This document shows, piece after piece, positions 32,201-43,656 of a stretch of DNA of 64,000 nucleotides. The notes under the pieces were generated by a model. It ran no database searches and was not told where the DNA came from. It worked only from the letters and a program-made list of their open reading frames with translations. A program made the translations under genes and the position numbers. Source of the stretch: Bradysia coprophila (lineage: Eukaryota > Arthropoda > Insecta > Diptera > Sciaridae). Numbering within the stretch: the stretch's first letter is position 1; each line of letters opens with the position of its first letter. The DNA lies in the NCBI RefSeq assembly GCF_014529535.1, contig NW_023503423.1:8517340-8581339 (forward strand). Direction: 5' to 3'.

Positions 32201-35200
32201 TGTTCAAAAGTAGATTAAAACTTCATTCAACCGCTCTGGTGCCAGCGGTTGGATACGGTTTGAAGCAAATTCGAGTCTTAGAAATTAATTCAAACAAACC
32301 AATGAATCAACGGACTGTGGTAAAATTCTTCTACCGGTGTGAATGTACAAATGATGAAAAACGAATCATTTTCACTTTAAAAATGGAGATTTGGGTGTGT
32401 TTTTCTGTTTACGATATCAAAGACGTGTAAAAAGAGCTCTGATATCACGGTCGTCAAATGCGGATAAAGAAATAGCATAGTTGTTTCTGCTCCACTTTGT
32501 TTCCAGATTGATTTTTCTTAGATCTAGATCCCAAGATCCCAACCCGAAATTTTCTTTTGTTTAAATACAATTGAACTATCCAGTCGGTGTAATTACAGAC
32601 ATTTTGTAACATTCAGAAGAATCGGACTCCGTCTTTTTTTTTTGCTATAACAGTTTGCAAAACCAGCTGCAACACATTATTATTCACTGCTTATCATTCA
32701 AATTCCAAGTCTAGCTAGATTATTGAATTGGAGCACAATTTTAAAGGAAATTCGTAAAGTCACACTATTTTCTATTCAAATGCAATTGCAATTGAATGAA
32801 TAATGCAACACAAAATTCATCAAAGCGCTTGCATCACATTCATTATTTATTAAACATGAATCGGTGTTGCACAATTCGCTATACAGTTCTGTCTATGTGT
32901 TATATTCGCTTCATATATAAATGCTAATGCATGTGGTGAGTTTCGTATTCTGTGATATCGAAATGTAAATATAGAATTTAACAGTGATAAACAAATAAAA
33001 ATGAATGGACGTGGACATGCAACGGTATACATGCAATATTCAACAGGTCGAAATATTATTAAAATGGTCAGATTCATTATTCCTGATTACCTTCACACAC
33101 ATTGAAGTCAATTATTTTCGAATTTTACTCAAATTGGTATACGATGAGCATGTATTTTTACTCGCAAATACTAAATATATTTATTGAATATCATTATGTG
33201 ACTGTATGGCATTTCGATTGTATCGATAAATAATTGAGTTCATGTGGTTACTTTAGGTCTTCTACTATTGTCGAACTGGTAGATCGAAGACTCGTTATTC
33301 CAATTTCAATTTTCTTTGTCTGTTCTCTGTTCTGTGTTCTTTTTAGTACAATGACAATATTATGCAGTTCCGATCTAATGCATTTGTTCAGTTGGCAATG
33401 ATGCATCGTGTGGTCCAATTATGGTAAACTCTGTTAGTGAGCTAACATATTATAATGAAAATGAAGCATCACACAAAATGTGCTCGAATGAATTCATGAG
33501 TTTATCCGTTGTCCATCAATCTGCCTTTCAAGAAGAAACAAGACAAATACAAATCTCTTCACTGACTACAAAATTTATCCGCTTTATTGTATTAAGTGGA
33601 TAAGTTCGAACATGAGCAAAATTGATTATGCGTCCGACAAAGTGCTATTTTAGAGAGCTTTTTTAGGTTTTTTTTTTAAATATGTACCTGCGGAACAATG
33701 CAATTAAAAGCAGGTTTAAGCATATAATGGTGATAGCTACCGACCACCACACCAATCTTAAAATGTCAACACCACGCGTGGACCATGGACCACGCGTATG
33801 GTCTGCTTTACGAACTGTTTTTTGTCTCTATTCAGAGTACGTTTCAACCATAGAGAGCCTGGAAAAATACTGCTTAGTATTGACCAAGGTAGATATATTG
33901 TAGGGAGGTAATGTTACCGAATCGGATGTGTGGTGGCACGTAAGTTCGATTCAAACGCCATCTCTCTCTGCTATCGAAAACAGAAAATTGCATAGAAAAT
34001 AGGGCCATCTGTTTTGAGATAGGCAAAACATTCTCTAGAACAGAAGTGAATCGTAGTCAACCATGTTGAAGAAATGTACCATTAGCATCGAACTTGCTAG
34101 GCGCGCGTCTGAATGGTATTACTTCTTCAACTATATCTACCTTGGTATTGACCGAGTTTCATGATTTTTTTTTTATTTGAAAGGTAATTCAGACCGTACT
34201 GATTCTACAGATAAATATTTTAAGATTTTAGATTTGGCTTACCATTGTCACAATAACGCCAACCTTTTACATCAAGTAGAAGACGACCACCCTAATACTT
34301 GAATAATTTACCAATTACAATAAATTATCAACAATAAATTGAACTTTTTCTTCCAGAGCCGTTTCAGCGGTACAAGCAACCCTATCTTGCTTAGCCGGAG
34401 CGATAGTTTGTAATTCTTCATGCCGTAAATCCTTTTTAACGGCGTCCCACTTCATGTAAGTTTCCCTTTAAATTGAATCAACGTTCGCCAACACCAACGT
34501 CCAACACGTTCCCATATTTAATTTCCGTTTCAAACACTTTAGGTCAGACGCGTACGCTTGGTTTGGTACAGCATATTTTGTGTACGACATGTGGTCCATG
34601 TACACGGTACACATTCAAAAAATTGCGGACAAATTGAAATTGTTAAATGATAACAACGACAGTGTCGGTGGTAGCAAAGAAGTAAATGGATTGTACGACG
34701 AGATAAAGAAGAACGGTAACGGAAATGGGAGCTGTAACAATTCCGCACAGAAGCCGGTTGTGTTTAAAGGACAACTGAAGCGTTTCAACAAAGTTCCAAC
34801 GGATACACCGTCTTTCCTTTATTATTGTCTAACGAATCCGGTCATGACGATTCATCACGTTTTTCTCGGTTCATTCGGATTACTAGTTATAGTGGTATGT
34901 TACACACTTATGGTCAGTAGTGACGTGTAACGTCTAAATTCCAATTGATTTCACAGTATCTTCGCGGAAATTTCGGTGACTGTGTCTACAGTTTTATTTA
35001 CATGATGGAATTGTCAACGCCATTCGTCAGTATCCGAAGCATACTGAGCACAATAGGACTAAAGGATTCTACTGCTTATGTAATCAATGGACTCATAATG
35101 TTAGTAACATTTTTCATCTGCAGAGTACTAATGTGGCCGTACGTCTATTATTGGTACAGTGGATTGGTACAGATGAGTGTGATCCAAGTAAGTGTTCGCA

Positions 35201-36240
35201 TTTCTCATTCAGTTTCTAGTAGATATGATTCAGTCAGGATCCAAAATGTAAATGGAACGTAAGTTTAATAAGTTAAATGGAAATTACGAGATGGAGACGA
35301 AATCACCAACGCAATTTCCCAATAAATTTAAATTGGGATAGAGAGCTGTCTTTCTGGATGACTTAAATCTCTTGACAAGAAAACCTTGACGAGATAAAAT
35401 GCTTGACTAGTTGTAATACTTGAGGAGTTAAAACTCTCAGGGCAAGCAGATTTTCAAGCATCTAAAACTGAAATAACTGTCTCTTCATAGAGGGTTAACA
35501 TTCAGCCACCACAAAGCCAGACAACTAATGTATTCGTTGATTTGATTCTACTGTAAAATATGACAGCAAAGTCCACCTCCACACAATATTTTCCCATGAG
35601 AAAAATGTAATTTTCTCTTTAAAATAATTATGGCGCCAGACGCCTGCTGAATAATGTTTGGAACGCGAATGCAACATTGATGGATAAAACCATTCATAAT
35701 ATGATTAAAATATCGTTTATCGTTGATGTGATAAACATTCTATCAGAACGCCATTCCATTCCATAACACATATGGCAAGCATCCAAAACATATCCGTAAT
35801 ATTGAAATAAAAATATTTTCTTCTCATTATATCGAAGCTTTATTGCATAACAAAAGAAGTTCAAATAACACAGTTTTACGACATTATTTTACGGCCAAAA
35901 AGACCATCGTTTCAACAACAAAAAAATATATTTTCAGGCAATTGCTTCCCTACCACTTGGTTGCAAAATCGGAACATTAATACTGTTCCTACCACAGATG
36001 TATTGGTTTTATTTGATGGTACAAGGAGCCTTAAAGGTAAATATAAAAAAAATGTGGTAATGATGACGCTGATGATGACGGACCGACTATATCAAACATT
36101 TTGTTTTGTCTTAGGTATTTTTTCCGCCAGCAAATAAAAAGACTGATACCAAGGGTACCGAATTTAGTTTAAACTCAGGAAATAATTTTGTTCTTCCGAA
36201 CAAGAAAACCATTTACAGTTCAACTACAATAGTGAAGTAA
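26300..36240 (+). CDS. TLC-domain multipass membrane protein
   Basis: Six exons (26300-26574, 34357-34455, 34543-34894, 34957-35187, 35938-36036, 36115-36240) encode 393 residues. I start at MEKQIPRTRGC. Hydrophobic segments include MFALACSIGSFSMACGNVL, FITSLGFVYFISL, VSAVQATLSCLAGAIV, HHVFLGSFGLLVIV, VINGLIMLVTFFI and GTLILFLPQMYWFYLMV. The TLC (TRAM-LAG1-CLN8) fold is supported by YAWFGTAYFVYDMW, TIHHVFLGSF and MMELSTPFVSIR. The last two fit the H-H and E-x-S-T-P-F positions of TMEM56/TLCD-type proteins. TLC proteins act in ER or plasma membrane lipid metabolism; the substrate is unknown. An Asn/Gly-rich loop (NGNGNGSCNNS) is lineage-specific. Intron 1 is 7.8 kb and carries at least one MITE. 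Confidence 0.82.
27316..27505. repeat. Array of 42-bp palindromic repeats with an inverted end copy
   Basis: Four direct units have GGCACC-like cores at 27322, 27364, 27406 and 27448, a constant 42-bp period. Each holds the near-palindrome TTGGCACCGGGTGCCAATAG followed by TCTCTTTATTATAC-like sequence. A fifth copy (27475-27505) is inverted, so the array ends as a foldback hairpin. Confidence 0.75.
27669..27702. repeat. Scrap of the foldback arm repeat
   Basis: GTTTGTACATAAAAACCATG followed by ATCTTGTACAGAA matches the arm of the element at 3750-4991, where GTGTACACAGAAACCATG is followed by ATTTTGTACACAAAA. It is probably a relic of another insertion of that family. Confidence 0.45.
33885..34144. 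mobile_element. hAT-type MITE, family D, copy 1
   Basis: 260 bp with terminal inverted repeats starting CAAGGTAGATATA and a perfect 8-bp duplication GTATTGAC (33877-33884 and 34145-34152). Internal parts (GGTAATGT, GTGGCACGTAAGTTCGAT, ACAGATGGCC-like) are shared with 39487-39741, in the opposite orientation. It lies in intron 1 of the TLC gene. Non-coding. Confidence 0.85.
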
Positions 36241-36507
36241 AAAAAAACCGTTTAGCATTGAAAATATAAATTTTTTAATTTTTTTTTTGATTAATCCGGT
36301 GAATGTTTATGTTAGAATCGAACAACATTCAATAGAAAATTATATAATAGAGAAAATGCATAGCATTGTATTGAATAGTCGAGTATATAGGTGTATAACG
36401 ATGGCAAGTTAATTTTTTTTTTTTAAAGAGATATTTTACTAACTGTAGCGACTAATGCACGGTTTTTGAACACTCACATTTTATTGAATCCATGGGAATA
36501 GTACATT
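36241..36507. other. 3' flank of the TLC gene
   Basis: AT-rich, with T-runs. No AATAAA signal close to the stop codon was obvious and no other feature is supported. Confidence 0.35.
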
Positions 36508-36625
36508 ACTGTCCTGCAGGGACATTTTTTTTTGTTAAGACGTGTGGGGAAGGTTGTATTTCGAGCCGAAGACGCGAGGATTGAGTCACATACATCTCAA
36601 CAAAAAATGTCCCAGCAAGACAGTT
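36508..36625. mobile_element. Short palindromic MITE-like element
   Basis: Arms of about 38 bp: left ACTGTCCTGCAGGGACATTT, right (reverse complement) AACTGTCTTGCTGGGACATT, both continuing into a T-run and GTT-AGA-GTG. About 40 bp lie between them. No clear target duplication. Type unassigned. Confidence 0.6.
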
Positions 36626-39486
36626 CGGTACTTTACAGAAGATGCGAATGACGCATTTTCTGGCCGCAAGACAACAAAAGATTATTTTAATTCCAGTGAA
36701 ATTAATCGTAAAGCAAATGCACCGCTTAATAGGTCAATGTACCGCTTACTGCGATTAGTGTCAAGTTCGAAGAGAACAGGTTAAGGCAATTTTGAATTGA
36801 TCTCGAAGTCGTTCGTTTCCATCCAAAATAGTATACAGTGTTTTTGGTCACAACTTCACCGTAGTATCCAAAATTGTCTAGTGGCGCCTTCACGAATTTA
36901 GAAGACAATTTTGTACTAAGGATGCCTCCGAAAAGCGTATTCGAACTCGGGTCCCAACTGCTTTCGTAGTTGTCTGAACCAGTTCTTTCATAATATAAAG
37001 TTTTGATGCAAACGATGCTTTACTAAAATGATCACGAAATTTAAATCGAACAAATCGAATAGTGAATATAGATAGGGTCGCTATCTCGATCTATAGGGTC
37101 GATAGATTTACAAATAATAGTCTCAAAAAATCAGAATGAAAAAAATTCCAAAAGCCATCTTCAATTTTGTGTTTTTATTGTTTATTTCGATAATCGGTTG
37201 CCTACCAACATTTGTTTGAATGCATCATTGATACTGAAGTCGATTAGTCGTAGAAGTAAAGATTAGAAGATTAGAAGGCAGTATTGTAATATATGTTATC
37301 TTGTCTGGTTTTATACGCTAATTATCGTAAGCCAGCCGAACAACAGTTTAACTGACCGATATTATACAGATTAATGGATAATTGTAGAAACTTGGTGTGA
37401 ATATTTAGACTTATATTGGGAACGGATTGAGAACGTTCACCTGAACTAAATGTTGTTGTATTGTCATTAGGTGTGGCGCTGAGACGCAATCGTTAAACGA
37501 AGCAAGAACGCAAAGAATTTATAATTTCTTATCAAATGAAAACTTCAGCATAAATGGACTAGAAGATGTAAATGTATAACAGAACCGACCGCTTTGTATA
37601 CCATGGTGGCTTCGTGTATAAAACAAAATATTTTGAGATTATAAGTGTCAGCTTAGAGGTTCAGACGATCTGAAAACGACTACACAACTGTTCCAACTGT
37701 GTAAATATTGACATTTAAAGATGTGTATGTCAGATACTAGCAAAGTTTCCGACTAGAATCCGTTGTGTTCCAAACCACCATTAGTAATATCTTTAGATTT
37801 TGAGATTTTTTTTTAAAATGGCAGTTGTTGCAGGTAGCATGAAATATAGAGGAACCTTGTCGAAGGATTGAAATAATCAAAATTTCTTTCGCGTCCAATT
37901 TAGTTTTCCAGAAGTTTTTTTTTACTTTAAAATGATTCCTTAAGACATACAGTACACACAATAAAATAGTCAAAATAGTGACTTATCTACCAAGGTTCAG
38001 GAGACGAAAAACACGAGAAAATGTGTGCGAGCACAGCACTTCTCCTAGCATTAACACTGAAATGACAAGTGTCAAATTTGGAGGCTTTAGTGATAAGAGC
38101 TACCGCTTACGATTGTTTGTATTGTATGTTTCCGAATATTTTTTTATTTTCATGCTAGTAGCAGGGCTGTGGTGCGAGAGAATACCATCACACGAATCAC
38201 GGTCGTTGAAACGTTTTTTTTTGCAATTCATGACGAAAACTAGCTATTTCTATGCAAATGTTTTGTAATTTAAGATAATTTTAATCAATCAATCAAAATA
38301 TTGAGTTCGATCGTATAACAGTCACATATAACTACAATAGACACACAAAGTTATATGTTTACAGTCAAGAGTGTCAGAAAACTTTATTGCACTGTTTATC
38401 GATGCGAGAAAAAGTTTCCCGTACGCTTCTTGCTGTCAAAATCTGTTTTTTTGTACGATGAAACAGACCTATATGAAGAGAACAACAAGATAAAATCCAC
38501 CAATGTTAAAATGTTCGCCATATAATGAAAATCAGCTGTTGCTAGATGTGCACATCGAAATAAGCTATAGTTATGTATATTGAAAACAGACGGGGGAAGA
38601 GTTTATTTCGGTCACAGAATTGCGAAATACTCCGGGGAAACAAAGTTTCTTTCTCGTCTAATTTGGTTTTCCAGACTTTTTTTTTTAAACAATAAAATGA
38701 TTCCTTGAGATGCACACACAGTGAGCATTCGAAAAATATGAAGAAAGAAACTCCGAAACGAATGTTCTACGTAAAAATAAAATTATGCGAAGCTTAGTAA
38801 GTATTAGACATTAAAATGATGCATAAGACAAAATAAGTTTACATAGAAACAAGGAAACAACAACAACAAAAAGAAAATTGTGAGAAATTTTTTATTATGA
38901 ATGTTGCTTATCAAATAAAAAATGAAAATCCAAAGATTATAACCTTAAATATTTAGAGAAAATCAAATGTTTCCGATTTGCTACGATTGTTGTATAGAAT
39001 AAATTGTATATTTTTTATAAATGTTGATTATAAAATGTCCATAATAATGTATTTTGTTGGGTATATATTTCATTGAAAAAAAAAAAAATGGAGGTCGTTT
39101 TGTGTAAATCAAAAAGTTGTAATAAAAAAATGAAAAAATTATTGTTAAATGGATTGATGGATAAAAATGTTAAGCATAAAACGAATATTTGATATTAGAG
39201 TAAATGGCTATTTTCGATGCATGTATACCGAATTCGATCGATTTAATTTCGCACTACCTATGAACAACACAGTCGTTACATGACCATTATTCGTAATTTG
39301 GCTGGCAACGACTACTATTATCAAAATCAGAAAATTCACTGGGAAAATGGAATTTTCTGGTGAATGATCGTAATTAACGAAGTCAAGAGAACATCCGATA
39401 TTATGCCAATCTCACATATAGCACGGACAACCCTAATGAATATAAACTCCACTCGAATGGTCTAATGTCATCAAGGAGGAAATTAC
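36626..39486. other. Long gene-less stretch with a duplicated segment
   Basis: No gene is supported. A segment of about 85 bp at 37878-37960 recurs, diverged, at 38638-38722. The copies share TTTCTTTC, CCAATTTAGTTTTCCAGA-like sequence, a T-run and AAAATGATTCCTT. This is probably a dispersed or tandem duplication of an unknown repeat. The ORF at 37978-38268 has no recognisable domain. Confidence 0.45.
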
Positions 39487-39741
39487 CAAGGTAAATATAG
39501 TGAGGTAATGTCACACAGACGCGCGGCCTAGCACATAAGTTCGATGCCAACAACATCTTTTTTTTAAATGGTTGACTACGATTTACTTGTATTTCCCAAA
39601 AATATTTTCGCTATCCCACAACAGATGGCCCGACCTTCTATTCCATTTTTTGCTTTCAACAAAGTGATGAGATGGCGTTTGTATCAAACTTTCGTGCCAC
39701 CGCACATCTGATTCGGTTACCTCTTCACTATATTTACCTTG
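39487..39741. mobile_element. hAT-type MITE, family D, copy 2
   Basis: 255 bp, perfect 8-bp duplication GAAATTAC (39479-39486 and 39742-39749), termini CAAGGTAAATATAGTGAGGT and its inverse. It is related to 33885-34144 but reversed. No coding frame. Confidence 0.87.
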
Positions 39742-41754
39742 GAAATTACGATTTTATAAACGCTATCAAACGTACTCATTTACATATTTTAACATGAATA
39801 ATGAAACGTTCAAGATAAATCGATCGATCTTAAGGATTCATTGAATACCCTACTTCAGCACTTGTATCGAAAATATCTATTTTGTAAGATGGTTACGGAC
39901 AACAGAAATTTAGAGTCGCCTCATGTTCATATTTGTATTCGTGGTAAAATAAATTACGCCTATGGTGCTTTCATCTTTCAATCGACGGTTCTCTCAAACC
40001 TAAATTATTAACCAAAATTTAGTCTGAATTGAATTCTAGTAGATTTCTGAAATCTACTGTTTTACAAGTGAGTTTTGACAATTTTTTCGAAAATTCAAAA
40101 CTTCAACACCCTTCACAACTACCAATAAACGAAACTATAGAAAGCTAAAAATTGGTCTCGCTCCGCTCGTGAATCCACCACCACCATATACTTTTGAATA
40201 GAAATAAAGTTTCATCGTGTGCGTTTTTTAGCGTTTTAAGCGAATTATTGCGGGCAACTGCTTTTTTCGTAGCGCTCGGAAGTTATTGAAAAATTGGTAG
40301 AAGTCCTTAGAATGTTTAGCTATACCTTCTGCTACCACTTCAAAGGGCTTTGCACTAACTCGATTTGAAATTCGGGCTTCGGGCTCCAGTCCTCGGACGG
40401 TCACCATCGTGAGAAACAATAAATGTGCTCTTTTCGTAACCAAATGAACAAGAAATAAATAAATTTATTCAACATAAAGTAAAATGAATGTTTTTTGATG
40501 CTGCGCATATTATATTGAACAAATTAATCGTAAAAATTAAAAAAAAAAAAATAAACTGAAGAAAAAAGTTAATGTTTTCGATAGGAATTTATATAATAAA
40601 TGAAATTTGTATGTATATTTAGTGTGATGTTTACAAAACAAAACAAAAGAAACTGATTGTAACTTTCAAAAAAAGAAAACAAGCAGAAAAAACCCTTAAT
40701 CATAAAAACAATTTAACATTTTACATAATGGCTGTGTTATTGTAATGAATACACTGAAATAAAGCAAAAAAAAAAACAAATTCGAGACAATTTACTCCAT
40801 TAGTCATCCATAAAAAACTTGAGAATTACTTATTTTTTTACAAGGATGTAAACTTTGGGGAACACGGGAACACCATTCAAGAATTTAATTTTTTGTGATC
40901 TTATGTCAGCTCCAGATTGTAAAAAATCTTGGTTGTGATAACTTCAGCCACATAGAAAATCAGACCTTGGTGAACTTTAACCTGTTACAGACGGCTGTCA
41001 TCTGTTATCGACAACGACAGCAATAATAAACGACAAGCTCTGACTGATGAGGCAAAAAACATGTTCAAAACAAATGAAGTAAAAGATTTCTGAAATTAAT
41101 GTCTAAAAATCTTCGATCAAATGAAGTAATAGTTGGAATAGTTGTCTGCGACAGGTTAATTTGCACATGAAAACTCAGCCAGTCAGTCGCCCCTTTTGTC
41201 TTCATCATTGTCTTTTCTATAATAGGTGGAGTTTAAAGATCTGAAGGAAAGCAAACGTAAAATCGAGTGATGGGTGTTCAACTTTAGAATTAGGGAAAGT
41301 ATACTTTGAAGAAGAAGATTTTCGAATTGTATTTTTCGCTACTCTCTTTACAATTTATCTGGGTTGGTCCACTATGCTGCTTGTAAATATCTAAAGGAGG
41401 TAGATGGAAAAGTGATCATTTGCTACGCGGTATATGTTAGCAACATCCAAAGTCGCTTAACTAGCTAAAGAAGAAAACCCTAGGAATTCGTTCTACAAAG
41501 AACTGATATAAAACCCTTACCTCAAATAAATTGGGATGATCAGGAAAACTAACTTAATGTCATCATTGTATGAAATTTAAATTTTCCTTACCCTTCTCCG
41601 AGTAGGAAAAGTTCGGCATTTTCATTGACATTATGCTGTAATAGAAACATCTGTGTCTGTTGAAATTTTAACTAACCATCGTTCTACGCACCCAACATGC
41701 ATTAGCACCCAACACCCGAAACAAAAGTCGCACCTGTCCCATTTAAATATACAT
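39742..41754. other. Gene-less stretch
   Basis: No gene is supported. The second copy of the CATCTGTTATCGACA-type repeat lies at 40981-41036. The 71-codon minus-strand frame at 40228-40443 has no family I recognise. Confidence 0.4.
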
Positions 41755-41935
41755 ACGCGGGAGCAACCCACTTCTGATGATTTTTACCAACGCACTCCAA
41801 GAACAGGCCTGTTTTCGAGTGCGTTGTTTTTCCAGGTGGAGAATTTTTGTATGAAATCCGCCATTATATCGGAAACTGTCACCGCGTATCTAAATCTGCG
41901 TGACCTCCCAAAGTTTACAGTCTTGATTTATGGCA
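41755..41935. mobile_element. Truncated hAT MITE, family B
   Basis: The right half matches 8086-8312: CCGCGTATCTAA, CTGCGTGACCTCCC and AAAGTTTACAGTCTTG at the tip. ATACGCGGG remains on the left, but the outer left terminus is missing. It lies about 170 bp from the 3' end of the LINE remnant. Confidence 0.6.
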
Positions 41936-42105
41936 TACAGTCATTTCATGATCAAACTTTGTCAAATGCATCGATTGACTTTCCCTGTGTGTTGGCAACA
42001 GGCCCACTAGTGGCTTTGGTGCAGCAGCTGTTATGCTTCGTCCATTCATACCCAACTACTAAACTAAACTTGACTCTAATACATTGTCGGAATATTACAG
42101 CATTC

Positions 42106-42990
42106 TTTCTTCTTCTTCTTTTTCAGCCATTCAGCCACTACTGGATGTAGGCCTCCCCTTCCTCCTTCCATTTTGAAGGTCTGTTGCCACTTTCTGCCAA
42201 TTTCCTCCTACTGCTCTCTTGATGCTATTCATCCAACGTTCTGGTGGTCTTCCCATAGGTCGGGTTGTTGGTGGTCTCCAGTTCATGATCGATTTTGTCC
42301 AACGTTCATCCGTCATTCTTGCAATATGACCTGCCCAGTTCCACTTTCGAGACGCTATCCTTTCCATGACATCGACGATTCTTGGCTGTTGTCGGATCCA
42401 TTCGTTTGTCATTTTGTCTCTGAGCGAAATTCCCAACATACTTCGTTCCATGGCCCTTTGCGCAACCCTCAGCTTGTTTTCTGATGCTTTCGTTAATGTC
42501 AATGTTTCCGCTCCATATGTTTTATTTGGACTGGGAGGACACACGAATCGAACACTTTCCGTTTCAAGCTGTTATTCATCTTGCTCTTGAAGATTAGCCT
42601 GAGTTTACCGAATACTGCCCAACCTAGACCAATTCTTCGCTTCACTTCGGCAGTTTGATTGTCCAATCCCAATTTCAGCTTGTGACCAAGGTATACGTAA
42701 CTATCGACTCTTTCAACCACTGTGTCTCCAATTTTAATTTCTCGGTCGTCGTCGATGTTCGTCATGACCTTCGTTTTCGTTAGGTTCATCTTTAAACCCA
42801 CTTTGCTCCTTTGCTCGATTGTTTGTTCAACTGCTGTAGCATTTTTTGTGCTTGATCCAGATCAACTGCTATAGGGATAATGTCGTCTGAAAAACGGAGG
42901 TGACTCAGATACTTGCCGTTCACGTTCATTCCCATCTTACTCCAATTCAATTTCTTAAAAACACTTTCGAGGACTGAAGTGAATAACAGC
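42106..42990 (-). mobile_element. 5'-truncated RTE-like LINE remnant
   Basis: The minus strand encodes the end of a non-LTR reverse transcriptase. It has the catalytic region HLRFSDDI (F-S-D-D for the usual F-A-D-D), then DSYVYLGHKLKLG, KRKVFDSCVLPV, YGAETLTLTK, RAMERSMLGISLRDK and ASRKWNWAGHIARM. These motifs are common in RTE-type retroelements of insects. The reading shifts frame at least twice (near 42800 and 42530), and the 5' part with the endonuclease is missing. The 3' end runs into a short GAA-rich tail (42106-42125), as expected for RTE elements. A dead copy. Confidence 0.82.
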
Positions 42991-43656
42991 ATTAGGAGGT
43001 TAAAAGTAATGCTCTACGACCACTTTATTACTTTAGGCCATGACCCACTTAATCTTGACGAAATCTCGAATACTACAGTCGACTGCAATGCATTATAGGA
43101 TATCCTTCCATCCAAATTACTTGATTGTCTTCTGATTCGAATGTTAGTTACTTATCAGCCGAAAAACAACGGGAAACACATTCGAAAAAATTGCGCTCAA
43201 AATGGTAAACATAAAAAAATCCAAAATGATGAGGAGAGAAAAGAAAAAATTGAACAGATCGATTTTACAAACTGCGCGCAGCCAAACACTCACACAAACG
43301 GAAAAAAATGCTGTGTCTGGATATATACTGTATGTGGAACAGAAAAGAGAGAAAGAAAAAGAGAAAAATTATCTTGAACACGAATCAAAGCGTCCGCAGT
43401 AGTAGTAGTGGAGTGAACAGTGTCAGTCGCGCGGTGTGCATGTGTATTCGGGGTTCAGTCATAAGCAAAGAAAAATATTATAAAAGTCAGCACACGCAAT
43501 TTTTTTTTTCGATTCAAAAATTTCATTAAAATGCCGATTATCGTCGATTTATTGAATTAGATTAATCTGAAATTTGTCAATTAATTGCATGGTAACGGGT
43601 ACAACACAAGCGGAACCATTAAAACTGCGTAAATTCAACTGAAATCGATCGACAAA
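42991..43656. other. 5' flank and probable leader of sno
   Basis: Contains A-rich and GA-rich stretches and several short frames without recognisable domains. The 5' untranslated exon of sno probably lies in its last part, ending at the ATG at 43657. Confidence 0.4.

Larger units (their letters stand above)
26575..34356 (+). other. 7.8-kb first intron of the TLC gene
   Basis: Mostly AT-rich sequence without a supported nested gene. It contains a GTT microsatellite at 26593-26612, the 42-bp repeat array at 27316-27505, a foldback-family scrap at 27669-27702, a TA run near 28300 and a hAT MITE at 33885-34144. Open frames at 31286-31663 and 32164-32430 show no family I recognise and are probably chance. 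Confidence 0.6.

Noticed and set aside
31286-32430. Open frames in the TLC intron (125 and 88 codons)
   Set aside because: No recognisable domain, no matching splice structure and no repeat termini.
33762-33800. CCACGCGTGGACCATGGACC-type small palindrome
   Set aside because: Short restriction-site-like symmetry without repeats elsewhere in the window; could be chance.
42173-42590. Plus-strand frames over the LINE remnant
   Set aside because: Shadows of the reverse-transcriptase frame on the minus strand.
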